A DNA stretch of 64,000 bases from Luteimonas colneyensis (GTDB taxonomy: Bacteria; Pseudomonadota; Gammaproteobacteria; Xanthomonadales; Xanthomonadaceae): assembly GCF_014836665.1 (NCBI RefSeq), contig NZ_JACSQJ010000001.1, forward strand, positions 622,387 to 686,386, in the 5' to 3' direction. The notes beneath the pieces were generated by a model, which was not told the origin of the DNA, searched no databases, and was given only the letters and a program-made list of their open reading frames with translations. The translations under genes and the position numbers were made by a program. Positions 58,127 to 64,000 of this stretch are shown here, one piece after another. How positions within the stretch are numbered: position 1 is the first letter of the stretch; every line of letters begins with the position of its first letter.

Positions 58127-60253
58127 ATGACCCAGATCTACGGCGTCGACTCCCAGCTCTACCATCGCCTGCCGCCCGACGACCAGGCCTCCATCCGCAA
58201 CAGCTGGGAGCAGCGCCAGGACGACGCGCCCGCGGCGCCCGCCCCGCAGCAGCCGGCCGCCGAGCCCGCGCCCCTGGCCACCCCCGCGGTGGCCCCCGCC
58301 TCCGCCAGCACCCCGCAGGAGGCCGTGGCGGCCATCCACGACATGTCGCTGCCCGACCACTCGGATCTCGCCAGGCCGCCGCTGCGCAACCTGCCGCCCG
58401 ACGACCTGCAGTCGATCCGCGAGTCGCGCAACACCAGCTTCAACGAACAGCGCGCCGAAGCCGCGCAGGCCGCCCTGGACCGCTTCGAGCCGCAGCGCAG
58501 CGACTACGACGCCCTGCCGCCGGCAACCGCCAACTTCGAATACGAACAGGCCCGCCAGCACCACGCCTCCAGCCCCTACGTGCAGGAGCTGCAGCGCATC
58601 GTCGACGAGGCCGCGGAATCACCCGCGACGATCCCGGGCTACCTCACCGCCAGCGGCTCCAACGCCGACACCAACGCCATCCCGCTGCCGCAGGCGCGCG
58701 GCGCGCTGTCGCTGCTGGGCATCGACCTGCCCGCGGACGCGACGCCGGAGCAGATCGCGGCCGGCTACGAGCTGCTCGGCACCGTGCCCGACGACATCCT
58801 CGGCCCCCTGCTCAACCCGGGATTCAGCGTGGGCTACTCCGGCCAGGCCGGTGGCGTCGGCACGACCAGCTGGCTGCCGGTGCGCGGCGAGGCCCAGGTC
58901 ACCGTGGAGGGCGAGGTCGAGCTGTCGGAGGTGCGCACGGGCGTGGGCTTCGAACAGACCCAGCGCCTGGAGGCCAGCGTCGAGATCCGCGGCGAGGTCG
59001 GCGTCGACCTCGGCAGGACCCCGCTGCAGAAGCTGTACAAGTGGGCCGACCGGCTGAACGCGCTGCCCGACTCCGTGCGCTCGCTGGCCGACGGCTCGCC
59101 GGTGCTGCGCCAGGTGATGAAGGGCCTGCCGGTCTCGGGCTCCTACCACGAATTCGCGGGGATGCGCCTGGACTACGAGGCCATCGTGACCCCGCAGCAG
59201 GGCGCCCAGCTCGGCGAGGGCAACCTCGACGGCCTGCCCAACCCCCTCGACCCCCTGTCCATGCCGACCGGCAGCTCCGTGCTGATGCGCGGCCAGTCGC
59301 TGCAGGGCTCGGCCTTCGAGGCCAACTGGAAGGCCTTCACCATCGGCAGCGAGCACACCGAACTGTCCGGCCTGGGCTTCAGCGTCACCCGCCAGGAGGG
59401 CTCGATCGTGCAGGTGGCCGCGGGGCCGGTGGAGACGGTCGAGAACGACCTCTTCCTGGGCATCGGCCGCCAGGGCGTGGCCGCGGTCGGCATCGGCAGC
59501 GAATCGAGCTACGAAAGCCGCGAGATGGACGTCGCCCGCATCGACCTCTCGACCGCCGAGGGCCAGGCCGCCTACCAGCAGTTCCTGGCCACCGGCAAGA
59601 TCCCGGAGTGGTCGCCGCCGGGCGTGCCGCAGTCGGGCACCACCCAGGTCTTCGACGCCGAACACGCCAGCTTCGCCGGCATCGAGCTCGGCGGGCTGAA
59701 GGTCGCCATCGACGGCGACAGCCAGTACACCGTCACCGACACGCGCTGGGACGATGGCAGCATCGACCGCCAGGTGACCTACACCAACTCCGGCGGCCTG
59801 ACGACCGATGTCCGCTACCAGGTCGGCGCCGACGGCACGCCCGACTACGACAACGCGCAGTGGACGGTGGTCCGCGCCGACCTCCATCCGGCCTTGGCCT
59901 CCTACGCCGAGGCCGCCTTCGACGGCGCGCCCAGCAACCGCAGCATCGACGGCAACCAGCACGTCCAGATGAGCTTCACCACCGACGACCTGATGGCGAT
60001 CCGCGACCAGGCGCGCGTTTCGGTGGCCGGGCACCAGGGGCAGGAGAAGCTGGACAACCTCGACGCCGGTATCGAGACCCCGTGGTGGGCGAAAACTCAG
60101 GAGCGCCTGGCGGTGGCGAAGACGCCGGAAGAGGTGTTCGCGATCCTCGCCGACGACCGCCACGGCGGCACGGTGATCGAGGACATGATGCCCCTGGCCT
60201 GGGATTCCGGCGGGCCCTTCCCCGGCCAGCTCCGGATGCAGCCCGCCGGCTGA
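58127..60253 (+). CDS. Large protein of unknown function between two tRNA genes
   Basis: A 708-residue acidic protein with no signal peptide and no membrane segment; I recognise no family. The 12-residue motif LPPDDxxSIRxS occurs twice near the N-terminus (15-26 and 89-100), separated by an Ala/Pro-rich linker (32-65). The centre has alternating strands such as EAQVTVEGEVELSEV and LEASVEIRGEVGVDLG, suggesting long beta hairpins; the C-terminal third is mixed, with TPWWAKTQERLAVAKTPEEV near the end. Base composition and codon use look like the host. Standing alone between tRNA-Ala and the island in tRNA-Arg, it may be accessory. A secreted effector is possible but unsupported. Confidence 0.7.
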   Translation: MTQIYGVDSQLYHRLPPDDQASIRNSWEQRQDDAPAAPAPQQPAAEPAPLATPAVAPASASTPQEAVAAIHDMSLPDHSDLARPPLRNLPPDDLQSIRESRNTSFNEQRAEAAQAALDRFEPQRSDYDALPPATANFEYEQARQHHASSPYVQELQRIVDEAAESPATIPGYLTASGSNADTNAIPLPQARGALSLLGIDLPADATPEQIAAGYELLGTVPDDILGPLLNPGFSVGYSGQAGGVGTTSWLPVRGEAQVTVEGEVELSEVRTGVGFEQTQRLEASVEIRGEVGVDLGRTPLQKLYKWADRLNALPDSVRSLADGSPVLRQVMKGLPVSGSYHEFAGMRLDYEAIVTPQQGAQLGEGNLDGLPNPLDPLSMPTGSSVLMRGQSLQGSAFEANWKAFTIGSEHTELSGLGFSVTRQEGSIVQVAAGPVETVENDLFLGIGRQGVAAVGIGSESSYESREMDVARIDLSTAEGQAAYQQFLATGKIPEWSPPGVPQSGTTQVFDAEHASFAGIELGGLKVAIDGDSQYTVTDTRWDDGSIDRQVTYTNSGGLTTDVRYQVGADGTPDYDNAQWTVVRADLHPALASYAEAAFDGAPSNRSIDGNQHVQMSFTTDDLMAIRDQARVSVAGHQGQEKLDNLDAGIETPWWAKTQERLAVAKTPEEVFAILADDRHGGTVIEDMMPLAWDSGGPFPGQLRMQPAG

Positions 60254-60323
60254 GCCGCCTGCGCCCCACTCCGTCTCTCCAGACGGCCGCCCGCGCTGTG
60301 ACATCGCGCTCGCGGCCGTTCTT

Positions 60324-60352
60324 TTGCCCGCGTCCGGGGGCCGTGCGAGAAT
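60324..60352 (+). promoter_or_regulatory. Host promoter of the (now split) tRNA-Arg
   Basis: TTGCCC (60324-60329) and GAGAAT (60347-60352) with a 17-base spacer, 12 bases before the tRNA 5' end. It now drives only a truncated tRNA running into the island. Confidence 0.5.
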
Positions 60353-60363
60353 TGCCGGCTGTT

Positions 60364-60412
60364 GCCCCCGTAGCTCAGCTGGATAGAGCGTCCCCCTCCT
60401 AAGGGGAAGGTC
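60364..60412 (+). pseudogene. 5' portion of tRNA-Arg(CCT), cut by the island (attL)
   Basis: Holds the acceptor 5' strand GCCCCCG, the D-arm and the anticodon arm TCCCC-CTCCTAA-GGGGA, then the variable loop to GGTC. After 60412 the sequence leaves the tRNA. The missing T-arm and acceptor 3' strand lie at 63462-63489. Joined at the shared 17-bp core, the two pieces give a complete 77-base tRNA-Arg(CCT). Confidence 0.92.
60396..60412 (+). repeat. Left copy of the 17-bp island attachment core
   Basis: CTCCTAAGGGGAAGGTC, identical to 63445-63461. It spans the anticodon loop, the 3' strand of the anticodon stem and the variable loop of tRNA-Arg(CCT). Confidence 0.92.
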
Positions 60413-60526
60413 AGGACTGACTTATCAACTCTTTTTCGTTGATAATCAATCACTTAGGGAGATATGTCAGTCGTGACTTACCAATCGGGGTCTGTATGGG
60501 GTTTGAGGTCTATCAGTGCTGACTTA
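60411..60526 (+). repeat. Three direct repeats TCAGNNNTGACTTA at the island left end
   Basis: Copies at 60411-60424, 60467-60480 and 60513-60526, identical at 11 of 14 positions with three variable central bases. The first overlaps the end of the att core. Arrays of short direct repeats next to a core are typical of arm-type binding sites for tyrosine integrases or excisionases; that role is inferred. Confidence 0.75.
60422..60445. repeat. Inverted repeat beside attL
   Basis: A perfect 8-bp inverted repeat TTATCAAC / GTTGATAA with the 8-base spacer TCTTTTTC, 10 bases inside the island. It could be a recombinase core-type site or a weak terminator for the truncated tRNA transcript. Confidence 0.6.
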
Positions 60527-60714
60527 CTTCACGACACCTTAGACGTCGACTGAAGTCGCCCTGCTGTCATCCTTCCGCATGCGGGAACGGCCGATGCTTC
60601 CTGTAGATCGCTTCAACAGTCAAGTCTCAGCCAGCGAGACGGCTTAGGGGGAAGCTTTGCGAAGGCCTCCTAGCTTGAGCCGTCCACGTGGATGCAACCT
60701 TCGCTTGGTCTCAA
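60527..60714. other. Left non-coding stretch of the island
   Basis: About 190 bases between the direct repeats and the stop of the HNH gene. I see no ORF, tRNA or strong terminator; short complementary words (GAGACGGCT and AGCCGTC) could form a weak stem. Confidence 0.4.
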
Positions 60715-61482
60715 CTATCGAAAGTAGTCGCGCAGGATCTTGTTGACGAGTTCGCTCTGGTTCAGCCCTTGCTTGACCGCAGCGCGGCGGACCTGTTCCC
60801 GGTTATCGTCTTGGATAACGATCGGCTTGTACTCCTCGGGGAATGCCCAGAAGCAGACGTTGCAATTCATCCCGCACCCTTGGCAGGCGGAGCTTTTTGC
60901 GTTGTTGCATTGCTCACAAAGTGGCTGCCAGTTGTGATCGTCGTTTGTCCCGTTTCTGGAGCGCGGAACGCGATGGTCGGGCGACAACTTGACAGCAGGC
61001 TCCTGCTGTCCGCAATGGGCGCACTTGTACCCTACGCCAGCCTTGATTTGCTCCCACAACTTGGCGGCCGGCTTAGCACGCGGCTCCCGCTTCTGACTCA
61101 CGTCCAACGATATGAGCTGGTACTTCGTCCCTTCCTTGATGATGCAGGTGAGCCCTTCCTCCCCCTGAAGCTCCCGCATGCGTCTGAAGGGGTCTCGGTA
61201 GGCCTCCTTCCCACGCTCGATCCGAGCGGCGTCAATGAGTGCGCGGATCTCCTGCTCACTAACCTGAGGGCCGGGGATACCATGACCTGACGGCCAGAGT
61301 CGGTGAAGTATGAGGGCATAGATCTCCCTGAGGGCCTGGCCCGGGGCGACGAAGCCGTTTACAGTGTCCGACAACCACTTTTGCCTCGCCGCCTCGTCAG
61401 GGACAGGCGTCAGCCGAGGCGGAACCAAGAGACCTTTACTAGCGCGAGACTTACTGACCACGATGTTCCAATCAGTTGACAT
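60715..61482 (-). CDS. HNH endonuclease, probable restriction enzyme
   Basis: A 255-residue protein. The HNH core runs from CAHC (C154, C157) through LSPDHRVPRSRNGTNDDHNW (H170, H183, N184) to LCEQCNNAKSS (C189, C192), with a second Cys knuckle (C200, C203, C207, C210). The last 28 residues, REQVRRAAVKQGLNQSELV onward, look like a ribbon-helix-helix. It is divergent from the methyltransferase gene, with overlapping 5' ends, so it most likely cuts the sequence that enzyme protects. The recognition site is unknown. Confidence 0.75.
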   Translation of the reverse strand: MSTDWNIVVSKSRASKGLLVPPRLTPVPDEAARQKWLSDTVNGFVAPGQALREIYALILHRLWPSGHGIPGPQVSEQEIRALIDAARIERGKEAYRDPFRRMRELQGEEGLTCIIKEGTKYQLISLDVSQKREPRAKPAAKLWEQIKAGVGYKCAHCGQQEPAVKLSPDHRVPRSRNGTNDDHNWQPLCEQCNNAKSSACQGCGMNCNVCFWAFPEEYKPIVIQDDNREQVRRAAVKQGLNQSELVNKILRDYFR

Positions 61483-62455
61483 TGGTAGCGCCAGTCTACC
61501 GGAACGGCCACCAACCCCTTCCGAGGCTAATCAGCTTCGGTTCGCATCGTTCTTCGCGGGCATCGGTGGATTCGATCTCGGCTTCCAGCGAGCCGGAATG
61601 ACTCCCGTTTTTCACTGCGAAATTGACCCCCATTGCCAGCTTGTCCTCAGGCGGCATTGGCCAGAGGTACCCCTACATGGCGACATCACCACGCTCCAAG
61701 CAGAAGACATCCCCCAAGCCGAAGTCTGGGCAGGCGGCTGGCCGTGCCAGGATCTCAGCCACGCCAACACCGATCGTAAAGGCCTCAAAGGCAAGCGAAG
61801 CGGGCTCTTTCACGACTTTGTTGAGCTTGCTTCAGAAGCACGGCCTCGATGGCTTGTCCTGGAAAATGTCGTCGGGCTCCTCAGCGCCGAAGGGGGCGAG
61901 GCGCTTGAGGCAGTTACCGACGAGCTCGAAGAAGTCGGGTATTTGGGGGGGTGGTTCGCGTGCAACACTCTCGATGCGGGTCTGCCCCACCATCGAGAAC
62001 GAGTGTTCATTGTCGCAAGTTATCGATCAGAATCCGCCTATAAGTTCCTTTCTAACTGCCGCGAACGCTACCGGGATTCTCCGCCGGGAGGAGCGAAACG
62101 GGAGAAGTCTGGATCCGATCTTCGAGGAGGGACTGCAGAGCACGATCCGCTTCTGGTGCAACGTCGGGGAGGCTTTGGGTATACCAAAGCAAGAGATTTT
62201 AGCCCCACGATTCGCGCTCAAACTGGAGGACATCAGGGCGGCCATAGCGACAGACCGATTCTCTGTCGCCAGGAACTTGACGTGGGACGAGTGCGAACAA
62301 CTGATGGGCTTCCCCGAAGGATGGACGGCCGTAGAGGGAGACTCATTGGCAATGCCGTCGCCCCCCCCATCGCAGAGTGGATCGCACGCGGCATCATCGC
62401 GGTCGAAGAAGGCCACGAAGAGCAGGTGAAAGGGCAACAAGTGAAAACCGGGTAG
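61463..62455 (+). CDS. C5-cytosine DNA methyltransferase, apparently with compensating frameshifts
   Basis: 330 codons open in this frame. Motif I FASFFAGIGGFDLGF (28-41), motif IV GGWPCQDLS (catalytic C95), motif VI LVLENVVGLL, motif VIII LPHHRERVFIVAS and motif X IGNAVAPPIAEW are all in frame. The motif IX block VARNLTWDECEQLMGFPEGW is also present, but in the next frame (about 62268-62340). ANATGILRREERNG in that same other frame near 62055 may be a second such patch. The reading frame never closes, so a full-length protein would form with a scrambled segment. ATG at 61463 overlaps the HNH start by 20 bases. Confidence 0.75.
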   Translation: MFQSVDIGSASLPERPPTPSEANQLRFASFFAGIGGFDLGFQRAGMTPVFHCEIDPHCQLVLRRHWPEVPLHGDITTLQAEDIPQAEVWAGGWPCQDLSHANTDRKGLKGKRSGLFHDFVELASEARPRWLVLENVVGLLSAEGGEALEAVTDELEEVGYLGGWFACNTLDAGLPHHRERVFIVASYRSESAYKFLSNCRERYRDSPPGGAKREKSGSDLRGGTAEHDPLLVQRRGGFGYTKARDFSPTIRAQTGGHQGGHSDRPILCRQELDVGRVRTTDGLPRRMDGRRGRLIGNAVAPPIAEWIARGIIAVEEGHEEQVKGQQVKTG

Positions 62456-62468
62456 CGCGCAAAGCGGA

Positions 62469-62488
62469 GGGGCAGCTTAGGCTGCCCC
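62469..62488. terminator. Hairpin between the convergent methyltransferase and XRE genes
   Basis: Stem GGGGCAGC / GCTGCCCC with loop TTAG. No long T-run; probably a shared terminator. Confidence 0.6.
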
Positions 62489-62518
62489 ACTGCTCTCTAA
62501 AGTCGTGGCCCTATGCCG

Positions 62519-62764
62519 CTAGGAAGCATCTGAGCCTTCAAGAACCTTTAAAAGGGCGCCCCCGTCGACTCGAAGGTGACGACATACAAGGACGTAATCC
62601 AGAACGTCCAGCCGACGCTCGCCTAGTTCGTACTTTGAGACAAATGACTGCGTACGACCGAGAGCGCGAGCAAGCTCAACCTGAGTCAGCCCACGAGATT
62701 CACGGGCCGAGATCAACTCCTTCCTGAGGAGCGCATATCCGGCCGCCTTCACTCCGCTACGCAT
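62519..62764 (-). CDS. XRE-family transcriptional regulator (possible R-M controller)
   Basis: An 81-residue protein. ARESRGLTQVELARALGRTQ and SFVSKYELGERRLDVLDYV form a classic Cro/C1 helix-turn-helix. Size and company suit a C-protein-like regulator of the restriction-modification genes or of the element. A perfect palindrome lies five bases before its ATG, suggesting autoregulation. It points towards the methyltransferase gene and away from the AlpA-like gene. Confidence 0.82.
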   Translation of the reverse strand: MRSGVKAAGYALLRKELISARESRGLTQVELARALGRTQSFVSKYELGERRLDVLDYVLVCRHLRVDGGALLKVLEGSDAS

Positions 62765-62768
62765 CTAG

Positions 62769-62784
62769 CCAGCCTAGTGGCTGG
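62769..62784. promoter_or_regulatory. Palindromic operator between the XRE and AlpA-like genes
   Basis: CCAGCC - TAGT - GGCTGG, a perfect 6-bp inverted repeat with a 4-base centre, five bases upstream of the XRE ATG and in the shared divergent promoter region. Probable binding site of the XRE protein. Confidence 0.55.
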
Positions 62785-62840
62785 CACCGAATAACCCATT
62801 TTGGACTATTCTTAAGGCCCGCTCAGTGAAGAGGTGCCTT

Positions 62841-63065
62841 ATGCGAGCCCGAAAGACCGCCAGTCTTCCCCCCACCCGCCTCCTCCCAGCAGACGCCGAG
62901 CTCCTGACTACCCGTGAGGCAGCAGCCCTCACGAAGATGAGCATGGCCTGGTTTGAGCGCCACCGCTGGGAGCGTACGGGACCGTCATACATCAGGCGCG
63001 GAAGATCGGTGAGGTACGTCAAGGCCGAGCTGCTTGAGTGGTGGGCAGAAGGCAGAGAGCGCTAG
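62841..63065 (+). CDS. AlpA/excisionase-like helix-turn-helix protein
   Basis: A 74-residue protein. ELLTTREAAALTKMSMAWFE and the following RHRWERTGPSYIRRGRSVRY form the MerR-like winged helix (HTH_17) shared by AlpA regulators and Xis excisionases; VKAELLEWW ends it. ATG at 62841 follows AAGAGG; a GTG five codons upstream is less likely. Without an integrase gene its partner is missing; it may bind the end repeats, or regulate. Confidence 0.78.
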   Translation: MRARKTASLPPTRLLPADAELLTTREAAALTKMSMAWFERHRWERTGPSYIRRGRSVRYVKAELLEWWAEGRER

Positions 63066-63094
63066 CGCACGCAGCCACTCTGCAGATCTGAACA

Positions 63095-63123
63095 ATGACC
63101 GCGCGGGCCTTGTCTGCAATAAT
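63095..63123 (+). promoter_or_regulatory. Promoter of the island tRNA-Arg
   Basis: ATGACC (63095-63100) and AATAAT (63118-63123) with a 17-base spacer, nine bases before the tRNA. The island tRNA thus has its own promoter, unlike the TTGCC-type promoters of the host tRNAs. Confidence 0.5.
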
Positions 63124-63132
63124 TGTGCACTA

Positions 63133-63209
63133 GGCCCCGTAGCTCAACTGGATAGAGCGCACCCCTCCTAAGGGTGAGGCTACAGGTTCAAGTCCTGTCG
63201 GGGCCGCCA
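63133..63209 (+). tRNA. tRNA-Arg(CCT) carried by the island
   Basis: A complete 77-base cloverleaf with encoded CCA: acceptor GGCCCCG/CGGGGCC, anticodon arm CACCC-CTCCTAA-GGGTG (anticodon CCT), T-arm ACAGG-TTCAAGT-CCTGT. It has the same anticodon loop as the split host gene, but the acceptor, anticodon stem, variable loop and T-stem differ, so it is not a local duplicate. It reads AGG and should replace the broken host tRNA. Confidence 0.93.
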
Positions 63210-63385
63210 ACCGATCAGCTGCTGGGGTCGGAGCGAATTCGTACTCGGCTCAGGTCGCGCGCAATCGTTCCATCCAGAGGTGCCGTACGCGCGCCTTATG
63301 CGCCTAACAGCCCAATCAGCGATCTGACCTTTACTGCATAAAAGAAACCGACACAACAGTCAACTTAACAGACGTTCCCGGCTAG
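63210..63385. other. Right non-coding stretch of the island
   Basis: About 175 bases between the island tRNA and the right-end repeats, becoming A+T-rich from about 63320. No ORF of note and no clear terminator. Confidence 0.4.
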
Positions 63386-63415
63386 TTAGAAGAAGTACGA
63401 CGAACTTAGAAGAAG
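63386..63415 (+). repeat. Direct repeat pair TTAGAAGAAG at the island right end
   Basis: Two identical 10-bp copies (63386-63395 and 63406-63415) exactly 20 bp apart, about two helical turns, in a very A+T-rich tract just inside the right att core. Candidate arm-type binding sites. Confidence 0.6.
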
Positions 63416-63418
63416 ATA

Positions 63419-63444
63419 CTTCGTATACATATAACTATATGAAG
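63419..63444. repeat. Inverted repeat abutting the right att core
   Basis: CTTCGTATA and TATATGAAG, inverted with one mismatch around the 8-base spacer CATATAAC, ending at the base before the 17-bp core. Two 9-bp arms and an 8-base spacer is the layout of a tyrosine-recombinase crossover site. Confidence 0.55.
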
Positions 63445-63461
63445 CTCCTAAGGGGAAGGTC
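63445..63461 (+). repeat. Right copy of the 17-bp island attachment core
   Basis: CTCCTAAGGGGAAGGTC, identical to 60396-60412, continuous with the 3' part of the host tRNA-Arg. Confidence 0.92.
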
Positions 63462-63489
63462 GTGCGTTCGAATCGCGCCGGGGGCGCCA
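63445..63489 (+). pseudogene. 3' portion of tRNA-Arg(CCT), cut by the island (attR)
   Basis: Runs from the anticodon loop through T-arm GTGCG-TTCGAAT-CGCGC to the acceptor CGGGGGC, discriminator G and CCA at 63487-63489. The CGGGGGC strand pairs with GCCCCCG at 60364, not with anything local. Alone it cannot make a tRNA. Confidence 0.92.
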
Positions 63490-63511
63490 CCACCCAGCGG
63501 GGCGCGCAGCG

Positions 63512-63524
63512 CCCCCCCCCCCCC
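63512..63524 (+). repeat. Run of 13 C between tRNA-Arg and the ALDH7 gene
   Basis: An uninterrupted C13 tract (followed by G and C5) starting 31 bases before the dehydrogenase ATG. Long homopolymers slip in replication and in sequencing, so its length needs checking. Confidence 0.85.
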
Positions 63525-63542
63525 GCCCCCGGGGCCCACCCC

Positions 63543-64000
63543 ATGACCCACCCCGTCCTCACCGCCCTCGGCCTGTCCGGCAGCGAATCCGGCACCTACC
63601 TCGGCAATGGCGAGTGGGCGTCGACCCGCGACGCCGGCGTGCTGGAGCCGGTCAACCCGACCGACGGCGAGGTGCTGGGCCAGGTGCATGCCGCCTCCGA
63701 GGCCGACTACGAGCTGATCGTCGAGCGCGCCCAGCGCGCCTTCAAGTCCTGGCGCACCACCCCGGCGCCGCTGCGCGGCGAGGCCATCCGCCTGTGCGCC
63801 AACGCGCTGCGCGCGAACAAGGACATGCTCGGCTCGCTGGTCGCGCTGGAAATGGGCAAGTCGAAGCCGGAAGGCGACGGCGAGGTGCAGGAGATGATCG
63901 ACATCGGCGACTTCGCCGTGGGCCTGTCGCGCCAGCTCTACGGCCTGACCATGCACTCCGAGCGCCCCGGCCACCGCATGTACGAGCAGTGGCACCCGCT
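63543..64000 (+). CDS. amaB: ALDH7-type aldehyde dehydrogenase (AmaB-like), 3'-truncated by window
   Basis: The first 152 codons are present and run off the window. The N-terminal ALDH domain has [35 protein letters not shown] and the ALDH7 block [20 protein letters not shown], then [14 protein letters not shown]7 members oxidise alpha-aminoadipate semialdehyde (piperideine-6-carboxylate) in lysine breakdown. The catalytic Cys is beyond the window. It lies 53 bases after the tRNA-Arg 3' end. Confidence 0.88.
   Translation, partial: MTHPVLTALGLSGSESGTYLGNGEWASTRDAGVLEPVNPTDGEVLGQVHAASEADYELIVERAQRAFKSWRTTPAPLRGEAIRLCANALRANKDMLGSLVALEMGKSKPEGDGEVQEMIDIGDFAVGLSRQLYGLTMHSERPGHRMYEQWHP

Larger units (their letters stand above)
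60396..63461. mobile_element. Integrase-less genomic island in tRNA-Arg(CCT) carrying its own tRNA-Arg(CCT) and a restriction-modification pair
   Basis: About 3.05 kb between 17-bp direct repeats of tRNA-Arg(CCT). The interior is visibly less G+C-rich than the flanks. Contents: HNH nuclease, C5-methyltransferase, XRE regulator, AlpA-like protein and a complete tRNA-Arg(CCT). Short ordered repeats sit at both ends. Insertion cuts the host tRNA in two, and the island's tRNA has the same anticodon. No integrase or transposase is present, so movement would need a recombinase supplied in trans, or the element is a remnant. Confidence 0.88.

Noticed and set aside
63133..63209. Island tRNA-Arg as a simple duplicate of the host gene
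   Set aside because: The acceptor, anticodon stem, variable loop and T-stem sequences differ; only the anticodon loop and general frame are shared.
63413..63444. A loxP or dif site at the island right end
   Set aside because: The words resemble loxP and dif only partly; arms and spacer do not match either well enough to name it.
60413..63444. Prophage
   Set aside because: There are no structural, replication or lysis genes and no integrase in the 3 kb.

Overview
The window is a high-G+C gammaproteobacterial chromosome segment, most likely from the Lysobacteraceae (Xanthomonadaceae), close to Lysobacter or Luteimonas. The signs are lineage-specific: an arginine pathway through acetylcitrulline (argF', argE' and a fused argB/argA kinase-synthase), a histidine operon led by a TrpR-like yerC regulator, a DksA homologue with a long Lys/Ala tail, and a FimX-type type IV pilus regulator. 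Most genes are core metabolism, packed in operons with 4-base ATGA/GTGA overlaps.

Layout. 1-6.6 kb: end of serA, a Nudix hydrolase, two amino-acid permeases and the methionine-salvage genes mtnB-mtnD-mtnC. 6.6-10.2 kb: a secreted-type phosphoesterase and a diguanylate cyclase. 10.2-17.7 kb (minus strand): yerC-hisGDCBHAFI behind a palindromic operator. 17.9-21.6 kb: hisS, a HutH-family ammonia-lyase and a small membrane protein in one overlapping operon. 21.7 kb: tRNA-Pro, then an MFS carrier and a CorA-like carrier. 24.3-31.7 kb (minus): argF'-argG-argE'-argB/A-argC-argH, whose first gene follows a short leader ORF and an intrinsic terminator. 32-39.5 kb: cysS, sufE, MFS, dksA-like, yidD, pyrC and an M23 peptidase. 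39.5-47.2 kb (minus): efp, mtaD-like, ubiG, gph, a prenyl-synthase-like protein, folE2, a diguanylate cyclase and a papain-like hydrolase, with epmB divergent from efp. 48.4-57.9 kb: fimX, htpX, gluQ, phaB, phaR, an M48 protease, an FGE-like lipoprotein and rnd. 57.9-64 kb: tRNA-Ala, an unrecognised 708-residue protein, an island inside tRNA-Arg(CCT), and the start of an ALDH7-type dehydrogenase.

The standout is the roughly 3.05-kb island at 60.4-63.46 kb. It is bounded by a 17-bp direct repeat that is part of tRNA-Arg(CCT), so the host tRNA gene is cut into a 5' piece and a 3' piece 3 kb apart. The island carries its own complete, divergent tRNA-Arg(CCT) with a promoter, an HNH nuclease and C5-methyltransferase pair, an XRE regulator and an AlpA-like protein. 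It has no integrase. Ordered repeats at both ends look like recombinase sites. The methyltransferase appears to carry compensating frameshifts.

A second theme is a family of nested palindromic repeats (about 70-230 bp, seven loci). They sit between or inside operons (mtn, arg) and run into gene ends, supplying the last codons of at least two proteins.
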